A DNA stretch of 64,000 nt from Winogradskyella psychrotolerans (lineage in GTDB: Bacteria; Bacteroidota; Bacteroidia; Flavobacteriales; Flavobacteriaceae). The stretch lies in NCBI RefSeq assembly GCF_018860565.1, contig NZ_JAHKPS010000025.1, positions 124,001-188,000 of the forward strand, given 5' to 3'. The notes under the pieces were generated by a model, which made no database searches, was not told the origin of the DNA, and saw only the letters and a program-made list of their open reading frames with translations. Shown in pieces: positions 57,589 to 64,000 of this stretch (the stretch's first letter is position 1; each line of letters opens with the position of its first letter). The position numbers were made by a program, and so were the translations under genes.

Positions 57589-57625
57589 CGCGTTCAAAAA
57601 ATTCGACATTAAATAAATAATTACA

Positions 57626-60600
57626 ATGCAAAACAAAGGAATAATTAAGCTTTTTGCGCTTTTATTTGGTTTGGTAAGTATTTACCAATTATCATTTACA
57701 TTCAAAGCAAACCAGCTAGAAGATACAGCAAAAGAAGCAGCAATTGCTAAAATCGCAGACACAGAAGACGATTACCAATCTAAAAGAAACATCGAAGAGG
57801 TTCGCTATTTAGATTCATTAAAAACCACTAAAATTAAAGTAGGTGATAAGTTTGAACCTATTGAAGTTTATAATTTAGGGTTTGCAAAATATTCATATAC
57901 TGAAGTTGAAAATAATGCCATGAACCTTGGTTTAGACCTTAAAGGTGGTATTAATGTTATCCTTCAAATTTCGGTTAGAGACATTTTAAAGGGATTAGCT
58001 AATAACAGTAAAGACCCTATTTTTAATAAAGCTTTAGATGATGCAGAAGAGTTACAAAAAGATGCACAAGAATCTTACTTAGAATCTTTCTTTAGAGCAT
58101 TTGATGCTATTAAAGGTGATACTAAATTAGCATCTCCAGACATTTTTGCAAATCGTACGTTAAGTGATGAGATTAAATTCGATATGTCAGATAACGAAGT
58201 TAAAAGTATCATTGAAACAAAAATTGATGAGTCTATCGTTTCTGCTTTCGAAGTATTACGTAAGCGTATTGATAAATTTGGTGTAACATCGCCAAACATT
58301 CAACGTTTAGGAAATTCTGGTCGTATTTTATTAGAATTACCAGGAGCTAAAGATATTGAGCGTGTTAAAGATTTAGTTACTAAAACAGCACAATTACAGT
58401 TTTGGGAAACCTATAAGACTCAAGAAGTTTTACCTTATTTAATGCAGGTTAACCAAACTTTGATTGAAGAAAATAAGGCAAATGAAGCAAAAGAATCTAA
58501 AAACGATGCTATTGCAGAAACAACAGTAGATCAAGATTCAGCTTCAAGTGCTATTGATGACTTAACGGGTCAGATAGAATCAGACTCAACTAATGTAGCC
58601 GATTTAAACCCATTAGGTATTCAAGGGTACGGAAATGGTGGCTCTGTAGTTGGTATGTTCTTAGCTAAGGACAAAGAAAAAGTTATGGCGCATTTAAATG
58701 CACCAAAAAATAGAGCTTCACTTCCTGCAGAAATGCGTTATGTAAAATTTGTTTGGGGAATACAAACAGAAGATTCTGAGTATTCAGAACTTTATGCAAT
58801 TAAAGGAAACAGAGATGGAGTACCGGAATTAAGTGGTGCTGTAATTACAGATGCTAGACAAGACTATGACCAAGTAAGCAGACCTGCTGTTAGTATGCAG
58901 ATGAATGCTAAAGGTGCTAAGATTTGGGAAGAAATGACCAAAAAAGCATACGAAACTCAAGGTTATATTGCTATTGTTTTAGATAATATTGTGTATTCTG
59001 CGCCAAGTGTATCTACAGGTCCAATTGCAGGTGGTAATTCACAAATTTCTGGAGCATTTTCGCTAACAGAGGCTGTCGATTTAGCTAACGTTTTAAGAGC
59101 TGGTAAATTACCTGCTTCTGCTCAAATTGTTCAAGCAGATGAGGTTGGACCTTCATTAGGTCAAGAGGCTATTGATAGTGGTATGAAGTCATTCGTAATC
59201 GCTTTAGCATTTGTTTTACTTTGGATGTTGTTTTACTATGGTAAAGCAGGTGGTTTTGCAGATATCGCTTTATTATTAAACATCTTATTAATCTTTGGTG
59301 TATTAGCAAGTTTAGGAGCTGTATTAACTTTACCAGGTATTGCAGGTATTGTATTAACTATAGGTATTTCGGTCGATGCAAACGTGCTTATTTTTGAAAG
59401 GATACGAGAAGAATTAGCAAAAGGTAAATCGCAAAAAGAATCTATTAAAGATGGTTTCTCTAACGCCTTATCTTCAATTTTAGATGCGAATATAACAACC
59501 GGTTTAACCGCTTTAATATTATTTGTATTTGGTACTGGTCCAATTAAAGGATTTGCAACAACATTAATCATTGGTATTTTAACGTCTTTATTTACAGCGA
59601 TTTTTATAACTCGTCTATTAGTAGATTGGTATATAAATAGAGGTGGTAAATTAGATTTCTCTACTGGTTTAACAAAGAACTTATTTACCAATGTAAATAT
59701 CGATTTCTTAAAGAAACGTAAGATTGCTTATGCTATTTCTGCGGTATTTATTGTAGCTAGTTTAGGGTCTCTTTTTACAACAGGATTAGATCAAGGTATT
59801 GATTTTGTTGGAGGTAGAACTTATCAAATACGTTTTGATCAGGATATGAGTGTTGAGGAAGTGAAAAATGACCTACATAATGTATTTGAAAGTGCAGAAG
59901 TAAAAACTATTGGTGGACCAAATCAATTAAAGATTTCTACCAAATATTTAGTAGAAGATACGTCTGTTGAAGCCGATGAAAAAGTACAGTCAATGTTGTT
60001 TACTGCGCTTCAAAAATACCTTCCAGAAGGAATTACATATGAAGAATTTTTAGATGGATCAGGAGATAAGAAAATAGGTAAAATGTTATCTAGTAAAGTA
60101 AGTCCAACAATTGCCGATGATATTAAGAAATCATCTATCTGGGCTATTTTAGGATCTTTAGTAGTAGTTTTCTTATACATCTTATTAAGATTTAAGAAAT
60201 GGCAATTCTCTCTTGGAGCTGTAGCTGCCGTTTTCCATGATGTTTTAATCTTGTTAGGTATCTATTCATTAACATGGAGGTTTATGCCATTTAGTATGGA
60301 GATTGACCAAACGTTTATTGCGGCAATCTTAACAGTAATTGGTTACTCTTTAAATGATACGGTTGTAGTATTTGATAGAATTAGAGAGTACTTTAATGAA
60401 AACTTAGGTTGGAGTTTTGATACAACTATTAACAAATCTATAAACAGTACTATTAGTAGAACATTAAATACCTCGTTAACAACATTAGTGGTGTTATTGG
60501 CAATGTTCTTATTTGGTGCAGATTCACTTAAAGATTTATTATTTGCATTAATCGTTGGTGTAATTGTAGGTACATATTCTTCTGTATTTATTGCAACACC

Positions 60601-60682
60601 AATTATGTATGATACAGCTAAAAAAGGTAACGTAACTGATGCACTTAAAAATAAAGTGAAAGAAGACGTTGAAGAAGCTTAA
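57626..60682 (+). CDS. secDF: Protein translocase SecDF (fused)
   Basis: 1018 residues, SecD and SecF fused as usual in Bacteroidetes, pulling pre-proteins across the membrane with proton-motive force. N-terminal TM, D1 LGLDLKGGINVILQISV (about 101-117), P1 with RKRIDKFGVTSPNIQRLG, a low-complexity insertion of about 60 residues (280-340: Glu/Ala/Asn/Asp), D4 DEVGPSLGQEAIDSGMKS, then five TMs; SecF part with LDQGIDFVGGRTYQIRF, SKVSPTIADDIKKSS and TVIGYSLNDTVVVFDRIRE. Own promoter and terminator. Confidence 0.97.
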   Translation: MQNKGIIKLFALLFGLVSIYQLSFTFKANQLEDTAKEAAIAKIADTEDDYQSKRNIEEVRYLDSLKTTKIKVGDKFEPIEVYNLGFAKYSYTEVENNAMNLGLDLKGGINVILQISVRDILKGLANNSKDPIFNKALDDAEELQKDAQESYLESFFRAFDAIKGDTKLASPDIFANRTLSDEIKFDMSDNEVKSIIETKIDESIVSAFEVLRKRIDKFGVTSPNIQRLGNSGRILLELPGAKDIERVKDLVTKTAQLQFWETYKTQEVLPYLMQVNQTLIEENKANEAKESKNDAIAETTVDQDSASSAIDDLTGQIESDSTNVADLNPLGIQGYGNGGSVVGMFLAKDKEKVMAHLNAPKNRASLPAEMRYVKFVWGIQTEDSEYSELYAIKGNRDGVPELSGAVITDARQDYDQVSRPAVSMQMNAKGAKIWEEMTKKAYETQGYIAIVLDNIVYSAPSVSTGPIAGGNSQISGAFSLTEAVDLANVLRAGKLPASAQIVQADEVGPSLGQEAIDSGMKSFVIALAFVLLWMLFYYGKAGGFADIALLLNILLIFGVLASLGAVLTLPGIAGIVLTIGISVDANVLIFERIREELAKGKSQKESIKDGFSNALSSILDANITTGLTALILFVFGTGPIKGFATTLIIGILTSLFTAIFITRLLVDWYINRGGKLDFSTGLTKNLFTNVNIDFLKKRKIAYAISAVFIVASLGSLFTTGLDQGIDFVGGRTYQIRFDQDMSVEEVKNDLHNVFESAEVKTIGGPNQLKISTKYLVEDTSVEADEKVQSMLFTALQKYLPEGITYEEFLDGSGDKKIGKMLSSKVSPTIADDIKKSSIWAILGSLVVVFLYILLRFKKWQFSLGAVAAVFHDVLILLGIYSLTWRFMPFSMEIDQTFIAAILTVIGYSLNDTVVVFDRIREYFNENLGWSFDTTINKSINSTISRTLNTSLTTLVVLLAMFLFGADSLKDLLFALIVGVIVGTYSSVFIATPIMYDTAKKGNVTDALKNKVKEDVEEA

Positions 60683-60720
60683 GCTTACAACAAATAGTAT
60701 TCTGAATTAATTCAGAGTTT

Positions 60721-60757
60721 AAAAAATGCCTTTCTTAATAGAGAGGTATTTTTTTTG
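60721..60757 (+). terminator. secDF terminator
   Basis: Stem AAAAATGCCTTTCT / AGAGAGGTATTTTT (with G-U pairs) around TAAT and a T run, 40 bp after the stop. Confidence 0.8.
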
Positions 60758-60806
60758 TTTCTAAATCTTTAATAGCATATATTTATTTATAATCCAATTG
60801 TAATTC

Positions 60807-61214
60807 ATGTCTAACACAATAAAAGTGCTTTTGTTGAAGTACGGAATTCCTAGCCTTGCTGTTATAGTAATTGCTGTGCAGTTCTTTTTTGTAAATACAC
60901 AAAGTCTTAATAAATGGAAAGGTGGTGGTTATGGTATGTACACAGGAATCCATTATTACTACAATCAGATATATATTCCAGGCATGTCAGTGGATTCTCT
61001 GATTGCAAATAATAATGAAATGGAACGGATTTTTAAGCATTTAAAACTAATGCCTAATGATGATAATTTAATGAGTGCTGCAGAATTTCTTGTAAAAACA
61101 ACGCACAAAGATAGTATTCATATTCAAATATGGAAACCATCCGTTAATTCGAAACATGGTGTTTATTCAAGAGCTTTGGTCAATGAGATTTATTATAAAA
61201 AAACAAGCCTGTGA
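60807..61214 (+). CDS. Small membrane-anchored protein with WKGGGYGMYT motif
   Basis: 135 residues: an N-terminal TM (YGIPSLAVIVIAVQFFFV), then LNKWKGGGYGMYTGIHYYYN and a soluble C-terminal part. The W(K/R)GGG(F/Y)GMY string recalls small proteins found beside DoxX/HTTM-like membrane proteins; that recollection is not a firm assignment. Overlaps the next gene by four bases (GTGA), so they act together. Confidence 0.6.
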   Translation: MSNTIKVLLLKYGIPSLAVIVIAVQFFFVNTQSLNKWKGGGYGMYTGIHYYYNQIYIPGMSVDSLIANNNEMERIFKHLKLMPNDDNLMSAAEFLVKTTHKDSIHIQIWKPSVNSKHGVYSRALVNEIYYKKTSL

Positions 61215-62065
61215 TATATTGGATAGGTATAAAAGAGAAATTAAATAATCACATTGAGCTTGCAAGTCAGTTGCTGCTTTTAGTACTTGGAATCTATATT
61301 TCTATTATGTCTGAAAAATATGGTATATGGAAAACTCCAGTGCTTTTTCTAGGTTTGTTTTATTGGTTTTTCTTTCGTCACAAGATAAAGCACCCTATTA
61401 TTTGGATGGCCTTTTCTGCACTACTGCTTTTTGATCTCTACCTCATGTATTTGAGAGTGGCAAATCATCATTTTGTGTTAACATTTATGACGCTTTCTGT
61501 TTTGTGTTATCGCTATCATAAACGTAGTGATATACTTTTAAAAAACATTCAGATACTTTTGGTTATTGTTATATTGGCGTCGGTTTTGCAAAAACTAATA
61601 TCTAATCAGTTTATAAGTGGTAACTTCTATTATTACATGTTGAATAGAGGTTTTCTGTTTGACCCTTTTTTAGGATTTTTTCCTGAAATTTCAGAGGTAA
61701 CAAAAAGCAATACGGAAAGTTTAATAGCCTTGCAAGCTACAGATCCCAATATTGGTGAAAGCATTGTTTTAAAAGATGTATTTCCAAATCTTGGTGTAAT
61801 TAGTCAAGTATTTGCAATGCTGACTATAGCTATGGAATTTATTGTTGCAATTGCTATTTTATGGAAACCTAAAAGTACGTGGACGCATTTGCTTTTTATA
61901 ATGTTGATTATAGGTATACTTTGTACGCGATTAGAAACAGGTTTTATGGCCTTGCTTGCCATTTCTGGCTTGTTTTTGTGCAACAATATTAAATTGAGAT
62001 TGTTGTATGTAATAATAGCAATGTTTTGTGTTGTTTTAGTCGTGACTAAACTTGGCTATCATTAG
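61211..62065 (+). CDS. Multi-pass membrane protein
   Basis: 284 residues, about eight hydrophobic segments (LLLLVLGIYISIM, FLGLFYWFFF, LLVIVILASVLQKLI, AIEFIVAIAILWK-like MEFIVAIAILWKPKSTWTHL). Loose resemblance to HTTM/DoxX-type proteins in the C-terminal half, not enough for a family call. Four-base overlap with 60807-61214. Start could be this GTG or a later codon. Confidence 0.6.
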   Translation: MIYWIGIKEKLNNHIELASQLLLLVLGIYISIMSEKYGIWKTPVLFLGLFYWFFFRHKIKHPIIWMAFSALLLFDLYLMYLRVANHHFVLTFMTLSVLCYRYHKRSDILLKNIQILLVIVILASVLQKLISNQFISGNFYYYMLNRGFLFDPFLGFFPEISEVTKSNTESLIALQATDPNIGESIVLKDVFPNLGVISQVFAMLTIAMEFIVAIAILWKPKSTWTHLLFIMLIIGILCTRLETGFMALLAISGLFLCNNIKLRLLYVIIAMFCVVLVVTKLGYH

Positions 62066-62191
62066 CTATAATATAGTTGCGTGTATAGATATCAGAAACT
62101 TTACTGATGAAGGGGTTTAACCTATTTTGAGAATTCGTTCTCTTTTATTATGCCCTAAAAAGATATGTTGATGTATAAGTAATCTATTGTG

Positions 62192-62695
62192 TTACTCGTT
62201 TGTTGAGGTAAAACTTATTTTGTCACCAATAGCCAATTGCCATGCGTCAGAAAGCCCAGCATTAATTTCTAAAACATATTTAGCAGGAGCTTCTGATGGA
62301 AGAGAGGTTTCATCCATAGGCTTTGCATTTTTTTGAAAACTAACGATAGATAAATCGTCATCTATATAAATAATATCTAAAGGAATTTTAGTGTTTTTCA
62401 TATAGAAACTTCGCATTTGCATATTAGGAAATACAAATAACATACCTTGATTGGTTTCAAGTTTCGTTCTATACATTAAGCCTGTTTGGGTGGTATATTC
62501 GTCATCTGCAATTTCAATATCTAAGGTCTTTATTACAGAGTCGGAATCTGCTTTTTTAAGCATTAAAACACCTTCTTTTTTGAAACTCACAACAACTTTG
62601 TTTTCAGATTTGGTTGTCTTTTCTTCTTTACAAGATGCAAACAAAGTACAAATTAAAACAATAAATACAGATTTTAAATAGAGTTGAACTTTCAT
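62192..62695 (-). CDS. DUF192 lipoprotein
   Basis: 167 residues with an SPII signal (VFIVLICTLFASCKEEK, Cys about 22). DUF192 pattern: EIADDEYTTQTGLMYRTKLE, QGMLFVFPNMQMRSFYMKNT, PLDIIYIDDDLSIVSFQKNA and YVLEINAGLSDAWQLAIGDK. Function unknown, widespread in bacteria. Start codon overlaps the lgt stop by one base (TAATG). Confidence 0.9.
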   Translation of the reverse strand: MKVQLYLKSVFIVLICTLFASCKEEKTTKSENKVVVSFKKEGVLMLKKADSDSVIKTLDIEIADDEYTTQTGLMYRTKLETNQGMLFVFPNMQMRSFYMKNTKIPLDIIYIDDDLSIVSFQKNAKPMDETSLPSEAPAKYVLEINAGLSDAWQLAIGDKISFTSTNE

Positions 62696-63519
62696 TAGCT
62701 CAATTTTGTTTTTGGTTTATAAATAAACATGAAGTACAGTCCAATTAATACAAACGGAATACTTAACAACTGTCCTGTATTAAGAAGCCAATCTGCACGT
62801 TCTGGATTTTGAGCTTCTTTTACAAATTCTACAAAGAATCTTACAGTCCATAATAAGACTAAAAACAAGCCAAATAAAAAGCCTTGTTGTTCAGATTTTT
62901 TTGTTTTCCAATAGAAGTAAAAGAGAATTAGAAATACAAAAACATAACAGAATGCTTCATACAATTGTGCTGGATGTCTAGGTTGTGTTTCGCCTAATTG
63001 TTTAAACACAACGCCAAAATCACTTCCGGTATATTTACCTATAATTTCAGAATTAATAAAGTTCCCAATTCTAACAAATACAGCTCCTAAAGCAACAGGG
63101 ACTACAACGCGATCTAAAATCCAAAGTACTGTTTTGTGTAATACTTTTTTATTATATAAGTACATAGAAATAATCATTGCTATTGCTGCGCCATGACTAG
63201 CTAAGCCTTGAAAGCCAGTAAACTCAAATCCTCCTTTAAATTTAAAAGGTAAAAAGATGCTAAAGAAATCTTCTGTAATGAGTTCTGGTTGGTAAAATAT
63301 AACGTGGCCTAATCTTGCACCAAGCATAATCCCTAAAACAGAATAAATAAATAAGGAATCTAATGATTCTTCAGATTGACCTTCGTTTTTATAGATACGT
63401 TTAGTGATTTGAAAGCCTAAAATAAAGGCTGTAATCCACATAAGACTATAAAAGTGAAGTTTAAAAAATCCTAAATCTATAAACTTAATAGGATCCCAAT
63501 CAATTTGTAATAAAAACAT
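62695..63519 (-). CDS. lgt: Prolipoprotein diacylglyceryl transferase
   Basis: 274 residues, about seven TM helices. Transfers diacylglyceryl to the lipobox Cys of prolipoproteins, of which the window has many. Signature VFVRIGNFINSEIIG, YSVLGIMLGARLGHVIFYQP, and ETQPRHPAQLYEAF. Normal length. Followed by the DUF192 gene in the same operon. Confidence 0.96.
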   Translation of the reverse strand: MFLLQIDWDPIKFIDLGFFKLHFYSLMWITAFILGFQITKRIYKNEGQSEESLDSLFIYSVLGIMLGARLGHVIFYQPELITEDFFSIFLPFKFKGGFEFTGFQGLASHGAAIAMIISMYLYNKKVLHKTVLWILDRVVVPVALGAVFVRIGNFINSEIIGKYTGSDFGVVFKQLGETQPRHPAQLYEAFCYVFVFLILFYFYWKTKKSEQQGFLFGLFLVLLWTVRFFVEFVKEAQNPERADWLLNTGQLLSIPFVLIGLYFMFIYKPKTKLS

Positions 63520-63585
63520 AAATATTCTATTTTATGAGGTAAAGATAATATTTTGAAAGGGATTGAAAATGAGATTAACGTAAAA

Positions 63586-63714
63586 TTAGTCTTCTTTTGA
63601 AGGAACTTGAATGAATCCTCTTTTTATCAAAGATTGTAGTGGGTTAAAAATAGATGAAGCATCTTTTTTAGTGATTGAGATAACTGTAGTTCTAGACAAG
63701 TTTTTAGTTGTCAT
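63586..63714 (-). CDS. Possible 42-residue ORF after yidD copy 1
   Basis: Reads MTTKNLSRTTVISITKKDAS ... RGFIQVPSKED. Its ATG overlaps the KDDN-stop of the proximal yidD tail copy (gATGACAACTAA), allowing translational coupling. The C-terminal IF...GF..VPSKED loosely matches the YidD tail IF...GFDPVPKKDD (about 20 of 30 bases), so it may be a third, diverged tail copy. Weak as a gene. Confidence 0.3.
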   Translation of the reverse strand: MTTKNLSRTTVISITKKDASSIFNPLQSLIKRGFIQVPSKED

Positions 63715-63875
63715 CTTTTTTCGGAACTGGATCAAAACCACTACCTCCCCAGGGCGACGGAACGTAAAAAAAATGTACGGGGTACATTTTTAGAGAACGG
63801 GCGAGCAGGCGCGTTGGCGAATTTTTAGTTGTCATCCTTTCTCGGAACTGGATCAAAACCACTACCTCCCCAGGG
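63701..63875. repeat. Direct duplication of the yidD 3' end with nested inverted repeats
   Basis: Two 54-base copies (63701-63754 and 63822-63875) differ at two bases; the period is 121 bases. Copy 2 starts in the 16-base arm ATTTTTAGTTGTCATC (63821-63836), whose perfect reverse complement lies at 63875-63890. The spacer contains a ten-base hairpin AAAAATGTAC/GTACATTTTT (loop GGG) and a GC-rich stretch GAACGGGCGAGCAGGCGCG unlike the local base composition. Confidence 0.85.
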
Positions 63876-64000
63876 ATGACAACTAAAAATCCGTTTTAAA
63901 GCCAACCAACCGCCTTTAAAAAAACCATGTACTTCAAGTGCTTCTTTTGCATAGTGAGAACATGTTGGTTGGTACCTGCAAGTCGCAGGAGTCATTGGTG
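63825..64000 (-). CDS. yidD: Membrane protein insertion efficiency factor YidD (5' end missing)
   Basis: The frame from the window edge reads [55 protein letters not shown], stop. The Cys-rich YidD core (CRYxPTCSxYA, [13 protein letters not shown]) is intact; the N-terminal third lies outside. Helps Sec/YidC membrane insertion. The last residues KDDN and the stop fall in an inverted repeat of its own IFSCHP codons. Confidence 0.93.
   Translation of the reverse strand, partial: PMTPATCRYQPTCSHYAKEALEVHGFFKGGWLALKRIFSCHPWGGSGFDPVPRKDDN

Noticed and set aside
59236..59691. 151-codon frame opposite secDF
   Set aside because: Antisense shadow of the SecD transmembrane region.
63611..63793. 60-codon plus-strand frame at the window end
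   Set aside because: It runs through the duplicated yidD tail in the opposite direction; coding signal belongs to yidD.

Overview
The window is a 64 kb piece of a low-GC (about one third G+C by eye) Bacteroidetes chromosome, almost certainly a marine-type Flavobacteriaceae. The evidence is the gene content and order (SecY-IF1-L36-S13-S11-S4-RpoA-L17, then CarA, enolase, citrate synthase and CtlX-type amidinohydrolases), a fused SecDF, an ECF sigma/FecR/TonB-receptor unit, many SPII lipoproteins, the Bacteroidetes -7 promoter box TAnnTTTG before many genes, and weak Shine-Dalgarno sequences. I see no tRNA, rRNA, insertion sequence, prophage or CRISPR array.

Layout. 1-5.1 kb: 3' part of the spc/alpha ribosomal operon, with a terminator-like hairpin and a new promoter between rpsK and rpsD. 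5.3-8.0 kb: carA and eno, each with a terminator. 8.3-10.8 kb: a graveyard of three broken genes (response regulator, TlpA-like thioredoxin, HlyD-type secretion protein), possibly the relic of a peptide-export locus. 10.9-14.2 kb: DUF481 protein, citrate synthase and a DDAH-like hydrolase. 14.2-19.0 kb, minus strand: a tightly overlapping LUD protein-CdsA-Psd-acyl-CoA-binding protein phospholipid operon and, separately, rsfS-ftsH. 19-32 kb: birA, pyrE, Nudix, a decayed BASS transporter, M14 peptidase, ctlX, a CpcT-like lipoprotein, a TPR histidine kinase, argS and a CarboxypepD_reg protein. 32-40 kb: an ECF sigma-FecR-TonB receptor-PagL-like deacylase operon, divergent from a large modular repeat lipoprotein. 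40-43 kb: ffh, folD and a YwaF-like membrane protein. 43-48 kb, minus strand: a six-gene run from a HerA-like ATPase to RluF and a VOC protein. 48-62 kb: queE, a possible 49-aa gene, DUF2911, asnB, a Crp/Fnr pseudogene carrying a T20 tract, gyrB, DUF6588, mdh, an orphan SecD-P1-like protein, secDF and a two-gene membrane module. 62-64 kb, minus strand: yidD (partial, with a duplicated 3' end), lgt and a DUF192 lipoprotein.

Functionally this is mostly housekeeping: translation, Sec export (secY, ffh, secDF, yidD, lgt and an extra SecD-like protein), central carbon metabolism, phospholipid synthesis and membrane proteolysis. The most system-like accessory unit is the cell-surface-signalling operon at 32.1-39.9 kb, which links a FecA-like receptor to a putative lipid A deacylase and a divergent modular surface lipoprotein. 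The oddest DNA is the nested direct and inverted repeats at the 3' end of yidD (63.7-63.9 kb). At least five genes are disrupted. Two of the lesions are one-base losses in A or T runs, so sequencing error must be excluded before calling decay.
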